DNA of 64,000 nucleotides from Vreelandella halophila (GCF_019903425.1 NZ_JACHUZ010000012.1:186001-250000); one strand, 5' to 3'; counted from the first letter of the stretch, positions 8,652-22,677 are shown. The notes: generated from the sequence alone by a model not told the origin. Made by a program: numbers and translations.

Positions 8652-9155
8652 CTAAAAGGGAATGTCGTCATCAAAGTCATCAACGGGATCGGGCATTCCT
8701 GTCCCCTGATTCTGGTCACCCCCCTGGGGCGCGTAGCCACCACCGCCCTGGGGCGCACCACCCTGTGCGGCACTTGGCGGACCGCCGCCCATGCCAGCAC
8801 TGTCACCGCCACGGCTGTCGAGCATCTGCATCTGGCCGTTGATGTCGACGATAATCTCGGTGGTATAGCGGTCCTGACCACTCTGGTCCTGCCACTTGTT
8901 GGTCTGGAGGCGGCCTTCAATGTAGACCTTGGACCCCTTACGCAGGTACTGGCCGGCCACTTCCGCAATCTTGCCGAACATGACGATACGGTGCCATTCC
9001 GTGCGCGGTACCATCTGGCCGGTGTTGCGATCCTTGTAGCTCTCGTCCGTTGCCAGCCTCAGATTGGTGACCGGATTGCCATTGGCTGTATACCGGGTCT
9101 CGGGATCCGCGCCCAGGTTACCAATCAGAATGACCTTGTTTACGCCTCTCGCCAT
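8652..9155 (-). CDS. ssb: Single-stranded DNA-binding protein
   Basis: SSB of 167 residues that protects single-stranded DNA and recruits replication and repair enzymes. The OB-fold is at residues 1-110 ([52 protein letters not shown]). A Gly/Gln/Pro-rich flexible linker follows, and the protein ends in the canonical acidic tip DDFDDDIPF, which binds SSB-interacting partners. The ATG at 9155 follows an AGGAGC ribosome site. It lies downstream of the MFS gene and next to uvrA, an order also found in Pseudomonas. The length is slightly under the E. coli protein because the linker is shorter. Confidence 0.98.
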   Translation of the reverse strand: MARGVNKVILIGNLGADPETRYTANGNPVTNLRLATDESYKDRNTGQMVPRTEWHRIVMFGKIAEVAGQYLRKGSKVYIEGRLQTNKWQDQSGQDRYTTEIIVDINGQMQMLDSRGGDSAGMGGGPPSAAQGGAPQGGGGYAPQGGDQNQGTGMPDPVDDFDDDIPF

Positions 9156-9225
9156 GCTCTGCTCCTGTTCCTTTCTCTTTATTCGCTGTTATGCGTTGAC
9201 GGAAACCGTCCCGTGGTTTCCTGAC

Positions 9226-10587
9226 TCAGACCTGTCGCGCCACAAACGGAAGACGCCACAGGGATTTTTCGCTGAACTGCTGGCGATCCACCTTCAGCCA
9301 GGCCTCGCCGCTGCCGGCAAGTACCACGGCATCATCCACCCCGGGGATAGCCAGAAACGCCTCGCGCATGGTGCGCGGGTCCTGGGTATGCTCATCGGTG
9401 AGCCGCAGCGCCAGGCTGGTGGCGTAACGTGGCGGCGCCATGGTGACAACCAGACCGAGCCATACGGCGACAGCCAGTAGAACGAGAACAATAACACCGC
9501 TGGCACCGGCGAAACCAGAGAGCCAGCCGCCGAGTGCACCGCCCACAAAAGAGCCCATGAACTGACTGGTGGAATAAACGCCCATGGCTGAGCCCTTGCC
9601 GGCTGCTGGAGCCTCCTTGCTGATCAGCGAAGGCAGCAGGGCCTCCAGCAGATTGAAGCCAGTAAAAAATATGAATAACACCACCCAGAATCCGGCGACC
9701 CGCTCCCAACTGATGCCCATCAGCGCCACGGACAAACCGAGCAGAGCCACCGCGACTGTCATCACGTGTTTGAGACGACGCTTTTTCTCGCCAATGATGA
9801 GCAGCGGCAGCATCGCCACAAAGCCCGCTCCCATTACTGAAAGATACACCCACCAGTGCTGGTTGGTCCCCAGCCCCAGATCCTCCAGCGTCAGCGGTAC
9901 GATCAGAAACAGGGCGGTCAGCGTCAGGTGGAGAACGAAGATGCCACCATCCAGGCGCAGAAGCCGGCCCGATGTGAGCACCTGGCGGAGCTGATCCCGG
10001 GCCGGCAACGCGTCCGGCTGATGGCTGCGGGTCTCGGGGGTGGGTACAATGGTTGCGACCAGTACCATGCCGATGCCCGCGAGCACCGCTGTCAGCAGGA
10101 AGATCCCTGTCAGCCCGTAGGCGTCCCCCACCATGGGCCCCAGGACCAGCGACAGCGCAAAGGCCATACCGATGGACAGACCAATGGTGGCCATGCCCTT
10201 GGTGCGGTTCTCCTCGCGGGTAAGGTCACTGGCCAGGGCCATGAGTACGCTGGCGATGGCGCCGGAGCCCTGGAGCACGCGCCCGGCAATGACCCCCTGG
10301 ATCGAGTCCGACCAGCCCGCCAGCAGACTGCCGGCGGCAAACAGCACGAGCCCGATCTGGATCAGCGGCTTGCGTCCGAAACGGTCCGAGAGCATGCCAA
10401 AGGGGATCTGGAGCAGAGCCTGTGACAGACCGTAGGCACCCAGTGCCACCCCCAGAAGCGCCGGGCTTGCACCCTGCAGATCACGCCCCAGGAGCACAAA
10501 CACCGGCAGGATCATGAACAGACCCAGCATGCGGGAGCCGTAGACCGTTGCCAGAGCCGCTATGGCGCGTTTTTCAGTGGCGTTCAT
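9226..10587 (-). CDS. MFS transporter with C-terminal YAM-like domain (YajR type)
   Basis: Major facilitator of 453 residues from the ATG at 10587, preceded by a good CGGAGG ribosome site. About 12 membrane helices span residues 5-385. The loop between helices 2 and 3 carries the MFS motif GMLSDRFGRKPLI. The last ~65 residues (DEHTQDPRTMREAFLAIPGVDDAVVLAGSG and so on) form a soluble, ferredoxin-like tail like the YAM domain of E. coli YajR. The substrate is unknown; drug or proton antiport is often assumed for the family. It sits between ssb and uvrA, divergent from uvrA, with a 132-base intergenic region. Confidence 0.88.
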   Translation of the reverse strand: MNATEKRAIAALATVYGSRMLGLFMILPVFVLLGRDLQGASPALLGVALGAYGLSQALLQIPFGMLSDRFGRKPLIQIGLVLFAAGSLLAGWSDSIQGVIAGRVLQGSGAIASVLMALASDLTREENRTKGMATIGLSIGMAFALSLVLGPMVGDAYGLTGIFLLTAVLAGIGMVLVATIVPTPETRSHQPDALPARDQLRQVLTSGRLLRLDGGIFVLHLTLTALFLIVPLTLEDLGLGTNQHWWVYLSVMGAGFVAMLPLLIIGEKKRRLKHVMTVAVALLGLSVALMGISWERVAGFWVVLFIFFTGFNLLEALLPSLISKEAPAAGKGSAMGVYSTSQFMGSFVGGALGGWLSGFAGASGVIVLVLLAVAVWLGLVVTMAPPRYATSLALRLTDEHTQDPRTMREAFLAIPGVDDAVVLAGSGEAWLKVDRQQFSEKSLWRLPFVARQV

Positions 10588-10685
10588 CGAGGATCCTCCG
10601 GAAAAGCGGCGCCATCTTAGCACAGCGCCGGCGGCTCACTCATCGATCCAGATCAATCCGTCTATGGCGGTGTGCTTCTAAGCCC

Positions 10686-10691
10686 TATAAT
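10686..10691 (+). promoter_or_regulatory. Putative -10 element for uvrA
   Basis: A perfect TATAAT lies 29 bases before the uvrA start. At the expected distance (10663-10668) there is only TATGGC, a poor -35. I see no CTGT-N8-ACAG LexA box in the MFS-uvrA gap, so SOS control as in E. coli is not evident. Confidence 0.4.
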
Positions 10692-10719
10692 GGTCGTTTT
10701 GCCTGGCCATTGGAGCAGC

Positions 10720-13554
<2,835 letters not shown>

Positions 13555-13563
13555 GAGCCGTCC

Positions 13564-13592
13564 ATAAAAAAGCCGGACACAGGGTCCGGCTT
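13564..13592. terminator. Bidirectional terminator between uvrA and rplQ
   Basis: A perfect 9-bp stem (AAGCCGGAC, 13570-13578; GTCCGGCTT, 13584-13592) with a 5-base loop sits between the convergent ends of uvrA and rplQ. Read on the minus strand, the stem is followed by TTTTTTAT, a good U-tract for the alpha operon. On the plus strand only a short T-run follows, so it may be weaker for uvrA. Confidence 0.85.
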
Positions 13593-13637
13593 TCCGTGAG
13601 GCGCCGCCTGAGAATGTCAGGCGGTGACGCGGGGCTA

Positions 13638-14042
13638 TCAGTCCTCGTCGTCGTCATCCTCATCGTCTTCCACGTACTCGACAACCGGCCGACCGATGAC
13701 CTCAACATAGGCCATGGGCGCGTTGTCGCCCGCGCGCAGACCGCACTTGAGAATCCGCAGATAACCCCCGGGACGGCTCTCGAACCGCGGACCGAGCTCT
13801 TCGAACAGCTTGGCCACTGTCTGGTCATTGCGCAGCCGCGCGAATGCCTGACGACGGTTCGCCACCGAGTCCTCCTTGGCGAGCGTGATCAGCGGCTCCG
13901 CCACACGGCGAAGTTCCTTCGCCTTGGGCAGGGTCGTCTTGATCAGCTCATGCTCCACCAGAGAGGCGGTCATGTTGCGGTACATGGCCTTCCGGTGCGA
14001 ACTGTTGCGGTTTAATTTACGACCACTCTTACGATGACGCAT
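13638..14042 (-). CDS. rplQ: 50S ribosomal protein L17
   Basis: L17 of 134 residues, a large-subunit protein near the peptide exit tunnel. It starts [20 protein letters not shown], the family signature. The end is unusual: after the normal core ([13 protein letters not shown]) it carries a purely acidic tail of about nine Asp/Glu residues not present in the E. coli protein. Last gene of the alpha operon, 37 bases after rpoA, followed by the terminator at 13564. Confidence 0.98.
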   Translation of the reverse strand: MRHRKSGRKLNRNSSHRKAMYRNMTASLVEHELIKTTLPKAKELRRVAEPLITLAKEDSVANRRQAFARLRNDQTVAKLFEELGPRFESRPGGYLRILKCGLRAGDNAPMAYVEVIGRPVVEYVEDDEDDDDED

Positions 14043-14079
14043 TGCTCTAATTCCTTAAATCAAATCAGCGATTCAGCGA

Positions 14080-15081
14080 TCAGCCACCAAGGACCCGGTC
14101 ATCACCGCGCAGACTCGCCGGCGGCCAGTTCTCAAGCCGCATACCCAGCGACAGCCCGCGGGAGGCCAGCACATCCTTGATCTCGGTCAGCGATTTCTTA
14201 CCGAGATTGGGCGTCTTCAGCAGTTCAACTTCAGTGCGCTGGATCAGATCGCCAATGTAGTAGATGTTCTCCGCCTTCAGGCAGTTGGCCGAGCGAACGG
14301 TCAGCTCAAGATCATCCACCGGACGCAGCAGGATCGGATCGACTTCCTCTTCTTCCTGCGACTCTTCCGGCTCTTTCTCCTGATCCAGATCGACGAACAC
14401 CGCCAGCTGCTGCTGCAGGATGGTGGCCGCCCGCCGGATAGCCTCCTCCGGATCGATAGTACCGTTGGTATCCAGATCGATGATCAGCTTGTCCAGGTCG
14501 GTACGCTGCTCGACACGGGCGCTCTCAACCATGTAGGAAACACGGCGGATCGGGCTGAAGGTCGCGTCAATCTGAAGGCGGCCAATGGCCCGGCTTTCCT
14601 CATCCTGTTCGCGCTGATCCGCGGGCTCGTAACCCCGGCCGGAGCTTACCGTCAGCTTCATGTTAAGCTCGCCGCCCTTGGACAGGTGACAAATCACCAG
14701 ATCCGGATTGACGATCTCTACGTCATGATCAAGCTGGATATCAGCCGCAGTCACTGGCCCCTCTTCTTTCTTGGAAAGAGAGAGCTCGGCCTGTTCACGA
14801 CCATTGAGCTTAACGGCCAGCGCCTTGAGGTTCAGCAGGATCTCAATGACATCCTCCTGTACCCCTTCAATGGCGCTGTACTCGTGCAGCACTCCATCGA
14901 TCTGCGCTTCGGTCACTGCACTCCCAGGCATGGAAGACAGCAGGATCCGCCGCAGAGCATTACCCAGCGTGTGGCCAAAGCCCCGCTCCAGAGGCTCCAG
15001 AACCACGCGGGCGTGGGTTTGGGTCTGCTCCTCGACATTAATGCTGCGAGGAGTCAGAAATTCGGTAGCTGAACGCTGCAT
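14080..15081 (-). CDS. rpoA: RNA polymerase alpha subunit
   Basis: RpoA of 333 residues. The N-terminal assembly domain (residues ~1-235) includes [20 protein letters not shown]. The linker (residues ~240-260) is strongly acidic ([15 protein letters not shown]). The C-terminal domain ([18 protein letters not shown]) binds UP elements and activators. It dimerises to nucleate polymerase assembly. Lies between rpsD and rplQ, as in other gammaproteobacteria. Confidence 0.99.
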   Translation of the reverse strand: MQRSATEFLTPRSINVEEQTQTHARVVLEPLERGFGHTLGNALRRILLSSMPGSAVTEAQIDGVLHEYSAIEGVQEDVIEILLNLKALAVKLNGREQAELSLSKKEEGPVTAADIQLDHDVEIVNPDLVICHLSKGGELNMKLTVSSGRGYEPADQREQDEESRAIGRLQIDATFSPIRRVSYMVESARVEQRTDLDKLIIDLDTNGTIDPEEAIRRAATILQQQLAVFVDLDQEKEPEESQEEEEVDPILLRPVDDLELTVRSANCLKAENIYYIGDLIQRTEVELLKTPNLGKKSLTEIKDVLASRGLSLGMRLENWPPASLRGDDRVLGG

Positions 15082-15105
15082 TGGACGCCCCTATTTCGCT
15101 GTGCG

Positions 15106-15726
15106 TTACTTGGAGTAAAGCTCGACGATCAAGCTCTCGTTGATGTCCGCAGAGATATCGCTGCGTTCCGGACGGGACCGGAAGGTTCCCACGAGCTTGT
15201 TGGCGTCGACGTCGACCCACTCGATGGCCGCACGACTGTTAGCCAGCTCCAGCGCATTGCGGATACGGAGCTGATTCTGAGCTTTCTCCCGTACGCGGAC
15301 CTCATCACCGGGCTGCACCTGGTAGGAGGCCACATTGACGGTGCGGCCATTGACCTGCAGCGCCTTGTGGGAAACCAGCTGCCGTGCTTCGGCGCGTGTC
15401 GAGCCGAAACCCATGCGGTAAACCACGTTGTCGAGCCGGCACTCCAGCAGCTGAAGCAGGTTCTCGCCAGTTGACCCCTTACGGCGAGCTGCTTCCTGAT
15501 AGTAGTTCCGGAACTGTTTCTCAAGCACACCATACATGCGGCGTACTTTCTGCTTTTCCCGAAGCTGGGTTCCATACTCGGAAACCCGGGTACGCCGTGC
15601 GCCATGCTGACCCGGCGCCTGATCGACGTTGCACTTGCTTTCGAGCGCCCGGACCCCGCTCTTCAGGAATAGATCTGTCCCCTCGCGGCGAGACAGTTTA
15701 CATTTCGGACCAATGTAACGTGCCAT
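15106..15726 (-). CDS. rpsD: 30S ribosomal protein S4
   Basis: S4 of 206 residues, a primary 16S-binding protein and, in E. coli, the translational repressor of the alpha operon. It opens [18 protein letters not shown] and contains the S4 RNA-binding domain ([21 protein letters not shown]). It ends in LIVELYSK. The Cys of the N-terminal domain are not arranged as a zinc finger. Located between rpsK (18-base gap) and rpoA. Confidence 0.99.
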   Translation of the reverse strand: MARYIGPKCKLSRREGTDLFLKSGVRALESKCNVDQAPGQHGARRTRVSEYGTQLREKQKVRRMYGVLEKQFRNYYQEAARRKGSTGENLLQLLECRLDNVVYRMGFGSTRAEARQLVSHKALQVNGRTVNVASYQVQPGDEVRVREKAQNQLRIRNALELANSRAAIEWVDVDANKLVGTFRSRPERSDISADINESLIVELYSK

Positions 15727-15744
15727 AAATCGCTGTCTCCTTGA

Positions 15745-16134
15745 TTACACGCGGCGCTTTTTCGGCGGACGACAGCCATTGTGCGGGATGGGTGTCGCGT
15801 CCTCGATATTGGTGATCTTGAAACCTACCGCATTGAGAGCGCGAACCGCGGATTCCCGGCCGGGTCCGGGACCCTTGACCATTACGTCCAGGTTTTTAAG
15901 ACCGTATTCAGCGGCCGCGTTACCGGCCCTTTCAGCTGCTACCTGCGCAGCAAAAGGTGTACTCTTTCGTGAACCGCGGAATCCGGAACCGCCAGCAGTC
16001 GCCCAGGAAAGGACGTTGCCCTGGCGGTCGGACAGGGTCACGATGGTGTTGTTGAACGACGCGTGGATATGGGCCACGCCGTCAACAACTGACTTTTTCA
16101 CCTTTTTACGGGTACGTGTACCTGGCTTTGCCAT
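15745..16134 (-). CDS. rpsK: 30S ribosomal protein S11
   Basis: S11 of 129 residues, part of the 30S platform close to the mRNA exit path. Typical segments are [23 protein letters not shown] sequence (here [18 protein letters not shown]), [20 protein letters not shown] and the C-terminal [16 protein letters not shown]. Same length as the E. coli protein. Second gene of the alpha operon, 13 bases after rpsM. Confidence 0.99.
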   Translation of the reverse strand: MAKPGTRTRKKVKKSVVDGVAHIHASFNNTIVTLSDRQGNVLSWATAGGSGFRGSRKSTPFAAQVAAERAGNAAAEYGLKNLDVMVKGPGPGRESAVRALNAVGFKITNIEDATPIPHNGCRPPKKRRV

Positions 16135-16147
16135 TTTTACCTACCTG

Positions 16148-16504
16148 TTATTTACGAATCGGTTTACGTGGGCCCTTGCGGGTCCGCGCATTGGTCTTGG
16201 TCCGCTGACCGCGAACCGGAAGACCATGGCGATGCCGCAGGCCGCGATAGCAGCCCAGGTCCCGCAACCGCTTGATGTTCATCTGAACCTCACGACGCAG
16301 GTCACCCTCGACCGACAGCTTGCCGACTTCCGTGCGCAGGTTGTCCACCTGTTCATCGGAAAGTTCGCCAACCTTCGTGTTCCGGGGGATGCCCGTCGCG
16401 TCGCAAAGCTGACCTGCCGTGGTATGGCCGATCCCGAAGATATAGGTCAACGAAACCGCGGCATGTTTATTCTCGGGTATGTTGACACCGGCTATACGTG
16501 CCAT
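16148..16504 (-). CDS. rpsM: 30S ribosomal protein S13
   Basis: S13 of 118 residues, in the 30S head and contacting the 50S subunit and P-site tRNA. It starts [15 protein letters not shown], has the helix-two-turn-helix region, and ends in the basic tail [18 protein letters not shown] that touches tRNA. First gene of the alpha operon, with its own promoter-like sequence upstream at 16563-16591. Confidence 0.99.
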   Translation of the reverse strand: MARIAGVNIPENKHAAVSLTYIFGIGHTTAGQLCDATGIPRNTKVGELSDEQVDNLRTEVGKLSVEGDLRREVQMNIKRLRDLGCYRGLRHRHGLPVRGQRTKTNARTRKGPRKPIRK

Positions 16505-16562
16505 TCACTTCACTCCGCATTCAAAGCTTTGCTGTTTACGTTACCGCCACAAAAGGTGCGGA

Positions 16563-16591
16563 ATGATAGCGCCTGAATCGGCAGATATCAA
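16563..16591 (-). promoter_or_regulatory. Putative promoter of the alpha operon (rpsM)
   Basis: Minus strand: TTGATA at 16591-16586, 17-base spacer, TATCAT at 16568-16563. Both boxes match 5 of 6 consensus positions. It lies in the rpmJ-rpsM gap and would give a leader of about 50 bases, shorter than the E. coli S4-binding leader. Confidence 0.68.
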
Positions 16592-16611
16592 CAACCGCCC
16601 CTGATACCGCC

Positions 16612-16725
16612 TTAACCCTGGCGCTGCTTGTGACGGGGCTCGGTGCAGATGACCCGGATCGAGCCATTGCGACGAATGATTTTGCAGTTTCGGCAGATTT
16701 TCTTCACCGATGCACGTACTTTCAT
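16612..16725 (-). CDS. rpmJ: 50S ribosomal protein L36
   Basis: L36 of 37 residues, starting [19 protein letters not shown] and ending EPRHKQRQG. The zinc ligands are present (Cys11, Cys14, Cys27, His32), so this is the zinc-binding form. Too short for most gene finders but unmistakable by sequence and by position between secY and rpsM, as in E. coli. Confidence 0.97.
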   Translation of the reverse strand: MKVRASVKKICRNCKIIRRNGSIRVICTEPRHKQRQG

Positions 16726-16741
16726 TTCAGTCTCCCGTTAA

Positions 16742-18070
<1,329 letters not shown>

Positions 18071-18082
18071 TTAGCCCTCGAC

Positions 18083-18517
18083 TCAGTCTTCGACTTTCCC
18101 GCCAGCGGCAGCAATCGCTTCGCGGGCGCCTTTGGTCACCCGCAGCCCCTTGACGGTCACCGCGCGCGAAATCTCACCGGAGGCGATCACCTTCGCTTCG
18201 CGCACGTCGTGACGGATCACGTCCGCCTTTTTCAGGGCGTCCAGATCAGCTGTATCACCCTCAACCTTGGCCAGCTCGTGAAGACGGATTTCCGCCTCCC
18301 AGCGTTGCTGGCGGGAGGTGAAACCGAACTTGGGCAAACGCCCACGCATCGGCTGCTGACCACCCTCGAATCCAGGCGCGATACTGCCGCCGGAACGGGA
18401 TTTCTGGCCATTGTGACCACGGCCGCCGGTTTTACCCAGGCCACTGCCGATGCCACGACCCACACGCTTGCGCTCGGCCTTGGAGCCGTCACCTGGGCGG
18501 AGTTCGTTCAGTTGCAT
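18083..18517 (-). CDS. rplO: 50S ribosomal protein L15
   Basis: L15 of 144 residues. It opens [20 protein letters not shown] and has the Gly/Arg-rich extension [18 protein letters not shown] that threads into 23S rRNA. The globular C-terminus ends [18 protein letters not shown]. Late assembly protein; lies between rpmD and secY with 1- and 12-base gaps. Confidence 0.99.
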   Translation of the reverse strand: MQLNELRPGDGSKAERKRVGRGIGSGLGKTGGRGHNGQKSRSGGSIAPGFEGGQQPMRGRLPKFGFTSRQQRWEAEIRLHELAKVEGDTADLDALKKADVIRHDVREAKVIASGEISRAVTVKGLRVTKGAREAIAAAGGKVED

Positions 18518-18518
18518 C

Positions 18519-18704
18519 TTACTGTTCCTCTACCCGAACCATGTAATTGACACGGTTGATCATCCCGCGGACTGCGGGCGTGTCCTCAACTTCCACCGAA
18601 TGGTGGAGACGGCGCAGTCCCAGTCCACGGATGCACAGCTGATGGTTCTTCTGCGCGCCGATGGGGCTGCGGGTCAGTGTGACCTTGATCGTTTTGTTAG
18701 CCAT
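18519..18704 (-). CDS. rpmD: 50S ribosomal protein L30
   Basis: L30 of 61 residues from the ATG at 18704 ([16 protein letters not shown]). The family motif [17 protein letters not shown] is present. An upstream in-frame start would overlap rpsE and adds non-family sequence. The rpsE stop is 4 bases upstream and rplO begins 1 base downstream. Confidence 0.98.
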   Translation of the reverse strand: MANKTIKVTLTRSPIGAQKNHQLCIRGLGLRRLHHSVEVEDTPAVRGMINRVNYMVRVEEQ

Positions 18705-18708
18705 AACG

Positions 18709-19209
18709 TCAATCCAGGATCTCTTCCACGGTTTTACCACGCTTGGCCGCCACTTCTTCCGGAGACCGCATGGCTTTCAGGCCTTCAACGGTAGCCCTTA
18801 CCACGTTGATCGGGTTGGTGGAGCCATAGCACTTGGCCAGTACGTTGTGCACACCCGCGACTTCCAGAACGGCACGCATGGCGCCGCCGGCGATGATGCC
18901 AGTACCTTCGGAAGCCGGCTGCATGAACACCCTGGAGGCGCCATGGTTGGCCTTCACCGGGTACTGCAGCGTAGCGCCATCCAGCGGCACGGACACCATG
19001 TTCTTGCGCGCGGAGTCCATCGCCTTCTGGATCGCAACCGGCACCTCACGCGCCTTGCCGCGGCCGTAACCGACGCGGCCATTGCCATCACCCACAACCG
19101 TCAGGGCGGTGAAACCAAAAAGGCGGCCACCCTTGACCACTTTGGCCACCCGATTGACCTGCACCAGCTTCTCCTGAAGCTCGGGCTGGTTCTGCTCATT
19201 CACGCTCAT
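18709..19209 (-). CDS. rpsE: 30S ribosomal protein S5
   Basis: S5 of 166 residues from ATG at 19209, which sits 8 bases after AGAGG; the GTG nine bases earlier is too close to that ribosome site. Family segments are [40 protein letters not shown] and [20 protein letters not shown]5 works in decoding fidelity and the 30S mRNA helicase function. Confidence 0.98.
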   Translation of the reverse strand: MSVNEQNQPELQEKLVQVNRVAKVVKGGRLFGFTALTVVGDGNGRVGYGRGKAREVPVAIQKAMDSARKNMVSVPLDGATLQYPVKANHGASRVFMQPASEGTGIIAGGAMRAVLEVAGVHNVLAKCYGSTNPINVVRATVEGLKAMRSPEEVAAKRGKTVEEILD

Positions 19210-19221
19210 CTTCTGCACCTC

Positions 19222-19572
19222 TTAGAATTGCAGGCCGGCTTCACGCGCCGCATCGGCAAGCGCTTTGACGCGACCGTGGTAGCGATAACCGGACCGGTCG
19301 AATGCAACCGTTTCGATACCCGCGTTCTTCGCCCGTTCCGCGATCAGTTCGCCAACCTGGCGCGCGGCTTCGACGTTTCCGGTTGCACCCTGGCGCAACT
19401 CCTTGTCCAGTGTGGAGGCGGCCGCCAGCACCTGGCTGCCATCCGCCGTAGTCACCTGAGCATACATATGACGCGGTGTACGGTGGACGCAGAGGCGGTT
19501 GGAGCCGCGTTCCCGGATCTTGATGCGCACTTTCCGTGCGCGACGCAATCTGGATTCTTTCTTCGCGCTCAT
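19222..19572 (-). CDS. rplR: 50S ribosomal protein L18
   Basis: L18 of 116 residues, a 5S rRNA-binding protein of the central protuberance. Opens [20 protein letters not shown] and contains [15 protein letters not shown] and the closing [20 protein letters not shown]. One base shorter context to neighbours is normal: rplF 9 bases upstream, rpsE 12 bases downstream. Confidence 0.98.
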   Translation of the reverse strand: MSAKKESRLRRARKVRIKIRERGSNRLCVHRTPRHMYAQVTTADGSQVLAAASTLDKELRQGATGNVEAARQVGELIAERAKNAGIETVAFDRSGYRYHGRVKALADAAREAGLQF

Positions 19573-19581
19573 CTGTTTGCC

Positions 19582-20115
19582 CTATTTCTTCTTGGCCTCT
19601 TTACGCCTTACCGTTTCATCCGCGTAGCGGACACCCTTGCCCTTATAGGGCTCAGGCGGACGGAAAGCCCTGATGTCTGCTGCAGCCTGGCCGACACGCT
19701 GCTTGTCGATGCCCTTGAGCACCAGTTCGGTCGGCTTGGGGGACTCAGCGGTAACGCCTTCCGGCAGCGTGTATTCCACCGGATGGCTGAAGCCAAGCGT
19801 AAGATTCACGCTGTCACCCTGGGCCTGGGCCCGGTAACCGACACCATTGATCTCGAGCTTGCGCTCGAAGCCATTGGTCACACCAACAACCATGTTGTTC
19901 AGGAGTGCCCGGGTGGTACCGGCCAGTGCCCGGCTCTTCTTCGCATTGTTACGCGGCGCGAACCGCAGCTTATCGTCGTCCTGCGTCACTTCGACACTCG
20001 GGTGAATGCTGTGCTGAAGCGTACCTTTGGCACCCTTCACTTCAACGTCCTGGCCGTTGAACTTCACCTCGACACCGGATGGCAGCACGACAGGATTACT
20101 CGCAACCCTGGACAT
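19582..20115 (-). CDS. rplF: 50S ribosomal protein L6
   Basis: L6 of 177 residues, near the factor-binding site of the 50S subunit. It opens [17 protein letters not shown] and contains two related domains. The C-terminal signature is [20 protein letters not shown] followed by [13 protein letters not shown]. Normal length. The gene follows rpsH by 8 bases. Confidence 0.99.
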   Translation of the reverse strand: MSRVASNPVVLPSGVEVKFNGQDVEVKGAKGTLQHSIHPSVEVTQDDDKLRFAPRNNAKKSRALAGTTRALLNNMVVGVTNGFERKLEINGVGYRAQAQGDSVNLTLGFSHPVEYTLPEGVTAESPKPTELVLKGIDKQRVGQAAADIRAFRPPEPYKGKGVRYADETVRRKEAKKK

Positions 20116-20123
20116 GACTCCTC

Positions 20124-20516
20124 CTAGAATACGGTGCAGATAATTTCGCCACCAATGCCGGCCTTGCGGGCGGCGCTGTCAGTCATCACGCCCTTGGACG
20201 TGGAGACGATGGCGACGCCGAGACCATTGGCCACGCGCGGCAGTTCGCTGTTGCCGCGATACTTCCGCAGACCGGGGCGACTCGCCCGCTGGATGCTCTC
20301 AATGACGGGCTTGCCTTCGAAATAACGCAGATTGATGGTCAGCCGGGGCTTCTTGTCACCCTCAACGCTGAAGTCCTCAATGAAGCCTTCGTCCCGGAGG
20401 ACACTGGCCACGGACTGTTTCATCTTGGAGGACGGCATTTCCACGCTCACCTTCTCGGCCATCTGGCCGTTACGGATGCGCGTGAACATGTCCGCCAACG
20501 GATCTTGCATGCTCAT
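20124..20516 (-). CDS. rpsH: 30S ribosomal protein S8
   Basis: S8 of 130 residues, a 16S-binding assembly protein and, in E. coli, translational repressor of the spc operon. The start at 20516 gives [18 protein letters not shown]. The open frame extends upstream but that part is an out-of-family read of rpsN sequence. The C-terminus ([29 protein letters not shown]) is canonical. Confidence 0.98.
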   Translation of the reverse strand: MSMQDPLADMFTRIRNGQMAEKVSVEMPSSKMKQSVASVLRDEGFIEDFSVEGDKKPRLTINLRYFEGKPVIESIQRASRPGLRKYRGNSELPRVANGLGVAIVSTSKGVMTDSAARKAGIGGEIICTVF

Positions 20517-20580
20517 TCGTATGAGACTCCTGATCGTTTCAGTTGTGCAGCAACAATGCTGTTGCTTACCAACGCGCGGG

Positions 20581-20886
20581 TTACCAGCTGGCTTTACGCA
20601 GCCCCGGAACCTCACCGCGCATTCCGGTTTCACGCAGCTTGATGCGCGAAAGCTGGAATTTCCTGAGGACACCATGTGGGCGCCCGGTTACCTGGCAACG
20701 ATTGCGAAGACGCACAGGACTGGAGTTCCGCGGCAGCTTCTGAAGCTGCATCTGCGCGTTCCAGCGTTCTTCTTCACTCAGGTTTTGATCCTTGCTCATT
20801 GCCTTGAGGCGCTCGCGCTTTTCCGCGTATTTTGCGACCAGGCGTTCCCTGTTGCGCTCGCGCTCTTTCATGCCGATTTTGGCCAT
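20581..20886 (-). CDS. rpsN: 30S ribosomal protein S14 (zinc-free form)
   Basis: S14 of 101 residues of the long, zinc-independent type: no CxxC pairs are present and the length matches E. coli. Sequence begins [20 protein letters not shown] and ends [11 protein letters not shown] with [15 protein letters not shown] in between. Lies 9 bases after rplE. Confidence 0.98.
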   Translation of the reverse strand: MAKIGMKERERNRERLVAKYAEKRERLKAMSKDQNLSEEERWNAQMQLQKLPRNSSPVRLRNRCQVTGRPHGVLRKFQLSRIKLRETGMRGEVPGLRKASW

Positions 20887-20895
20887 GTCCGATCC

Positions 20896-21435
20896 TTACT
20901 GTTTGAACGGGAAATTGAATGCCGAAAGCAGAGCGCGCCCTTCCTCATCACTCTCAGCGGATGTGCTGATGGTGATATCGAGGCCACGGACCTTATCGAC
21001 CTTGTCGTACTCAATTTCCGGGAAGATAATCTGCTCCCGCACGCCCATGCTGTAGTTGCCGCGGCCGTCGAACGACTTGGGGCTCAGACCACGGAAGTCA
21101 CGTATCCGCGGAATCGCGATCTGCACCAGGCGATCGAAGAAATCCCACATCCGCTCACCACGCAGGGTCACCTTGCAGCCGATCGGGAAGCCTTCCCGGA
21201 TCTTGAAGCCTGCAACGGACTTGCGCGCCTTGGTGATCACCGGCTTCTGACCCGACAGCATCTGCAGGTCAGCGACCGCGTTGTCCAGCTGCTTCTTGTC
21301 GCCTACAGCCTCGCCAACGCCCATATTCAGAGTGATCTTTTCGATCCGCGGCACCTGCATCGGGTTCGCATACCCGAACTGCTGGTTCAGCGCCGGGATC
21401 ACCTGTTCTTTGTACACGTCTCTCATGTTAGACAT
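20896..21435 (-). CDS. rplE: 50S ribosomal protein L5
   Basis: L5 of 179 residues, a 5S rRNA-binding protein. The ATG at 21435 ([17 protein letters not shown]) follows GGTGG at a good distance; the GTG nine bases earlier is within that site. Family sequence includes [20 protein letters not shown] and [19 protein letters not shown]. Length equals the E. coli protein. Confidence 0.98.
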   Translation of the reverse strand: MSNMRDVYKEQVIPALNQQFGYANPMQVPRIEKITLNMGVGEAVGDKKQLDNAVADLQMLSGQKPVITKARKSVAGFKIREGFPIGCKVTLRGERMWDFFDRLVQIAIPRIRDFRGLSPKSFDGRGNYSMGVREQIIFPEIEYDKVDKVRGLDITISTSAESDEEGRALLSAFNFPFKQ

Positions 21436-21450
21436 CGTAACCACCGCCGC

Positions 21451-21774
21451 TTACTGGTTATCGATCACTTCTTGCGTGGACCGGAAGATACGCACCTTGG
21501 TGCCGTCTTCCTTCACCTGAAACCCGACACGATCAGCCTTGTCCTGCTGCGGGTTATAGATGGCCACGTTCGAAATATGAATCGGAGCTTCCTTTTCGAT
21601 GATGCCGCCCTGGGTTCCCGCCATGGGGTTGGGGCGTGTGTGCTTCTTGACCATATTGATCCCGGACACAACGACCCGTTCACCACCATTCACAATCCGC
21701 AGCACCTTGCCGCGCTTGTTACGGTCTTTCCCCGTGGTGACCACCACTTCGTCATCTCGCTTGATCTTGTTCAT
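21451..21774 (-). CDS. rplX: 50S ribosomal protein L24
   Basis: L24 of 107 residues, an early 50S assembly initiator near the tunnel exit. The N-terminal KOW motif is visible ([20 protein letters not shown]). [20 protein letters not shown] is the typical middle. Located between rplN (16 bases) and rplE (15 bases). Confidence 0.98.
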   Translation of the reverse strand: MNKIKRDDEVVVTTGKDRNKRGKVLRIVNGGERVVVSGINMVKKHTRPNPMAGTQGGIIEKEAPIHISNVAIYNPQQDKADRVGFQVKEDGTKVRIFRSTQEVIDNQ

Positions 21775-21790
21775 AACCGGCCTCTTGTTC

Positions 21791-22159
21791 CTACAAAACC
21801 TCGGGTGCCAGCGAAATGATCTTCATGAATTTCTCATTCCGAAGTTCGCGAGTCACCGGGCCAAAAATTCGGGTGCCTACCGGCGCTTCCTGCGGGTTAA
21901 GCAGAACCGCCGCATTACCGTCGAACCGGATCAGGGACCCATCCTGGCGCCGGATACCACTCTTGGTCCGGACCACCACTGCCTTGAGCACCTGACCCTT
22001 CTTGACACGGCCCCTGGGGATCGCCTCTTTAACGGATACCTTGATGATATCCCCGACCCTTGCATAGCGCCGGTGCGAGCCACCCAGGACCTTGATACAC
22101 ATGACCTGACGGGCGCCGCTGTTATCGGCTACGTCAAGTACGGTTTGCGTCTGAATCAT
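21791..22159 (-). CDS. rplN: 50S ribosomal protein L14
   Basis: L14 of 122 residues, at the subunit interface. It opens [20 protein letters not shown] and contains [20 protein letters not shown] and [18 protein letters not shown]. In E. coli this gene heads the spc operon; here a 58-base gap from rpsQ holds no clear promoter, so it may simply be transcribed from the S10 promoter. Confidence 0.99.
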   Translation of the reverse strand: MIQTQTVLDVADNSGARQVMCIKVLGGSHRRYARVGDIIKVSVKEAIPRGRVKKGQVLKAVVVRTKSGIRRQDGSLIRFDGNAAVLLNPQEAPVGTRIFGPVTRELRNEKFMKIISLAPEVL

Positions 22160-22217
22160 GGTTAGTCTCCACTAGAAACCACTTCGTCTTTACGACAAGA
22201 ACCAGTGTCCTGGCGCC

Positions 22218-22484
22218 TTACACCTTCGACGCGTGCTCTACCACGTTCACCAGTGTCCAGCTCTTGTTCCGCGCGAGCGGACGGCTTTCGGCGATGGTTA
22301 CAAAATCGCCGACACTGCACTGGTTGTCTTCGTCGTGAGCCTTGATGCGCGTCGAGCGCTTCACGTACTTGCCGTAGAGCGGATGCTTTTCCCGGCGCTC
22401 AACCATAACGACAATCGTTTTCTGCATCTTGTCGCTGACCACGCGGCCGTTGAGCGTCCTGGCGTTTTCAGTTGCATTAGCCAT
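22218..22484 (-). CDS. rpsQ: 30S ribosomal protein S17
   Basis: S17 of 88 residues, a primary 16S-binding protein with an OB-fold. ATG at 22484 ([20 protein letters not shown]) is supported by AGGTGA upstream, which overlaps the rpmC stop; the GTG nine bases earlier lacks room for a ribosome site. [20 protein letters not shown] is the family hallmark. Confidence 0.97.
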   Translation of the reverse strand: MANATENARTLNGRVVSDKMQKTIVVMVERREKHPLYGKYVKRSTRIKAHDEDNQCSVGDFVTIAESRPLARNKSWTLVNVVEHASKV

Positions 22485-22485
22485 A

Positions 22486-22677
22486 TCAGTCACCTGCTTT
22501 CTCAGTCATAACGGTTTTAACGCGCGCAATATCGCGCCTGGTCTGACGCAGCAAGTGGGACTGATTCAGCTGACCTGTCGCTTTGCGCATCCGGAGATTG
22601 AACTGTTCCTTGAACAGCCGCATCAGCTCCTGGTTCAGTTCCTCTGCCGATTTGTCACGCAATTCTGTTGCTTTCAT
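22486..22677 (-). CDS. rpmC: 50S ribosomal protein L29
   Basis: L29 of 63 residues at the tunnel exit near the SRP/trigger-factor docking site. The ATG at 22677 overlaps the rplP stop (TGATG), a sign of coupled translation. Sequence: [18 protein letters not shown], then [20 protein letters not shown]. Confidence 0.98.
   Translation of the reverse strand: MKATELRDKSAEELNQELMRLFKEQFNLRMRKATGQLNQSHLLRQTRRDIARVKTVMTEKAGD

Noticed and set aside
10588..10719. Possible LexA/SOS box in the MFS-uvrA gap
   Set aside because: No CTGT-N8-ACAG sequence is present; SOS control of uvrA cannot be claimed.
18661..21819. Two plus-strand frames of about 490 codons opposite spc operon genes
   Set aside because: They cross several real ribosomal genes and have no ribosome site or family similarity.
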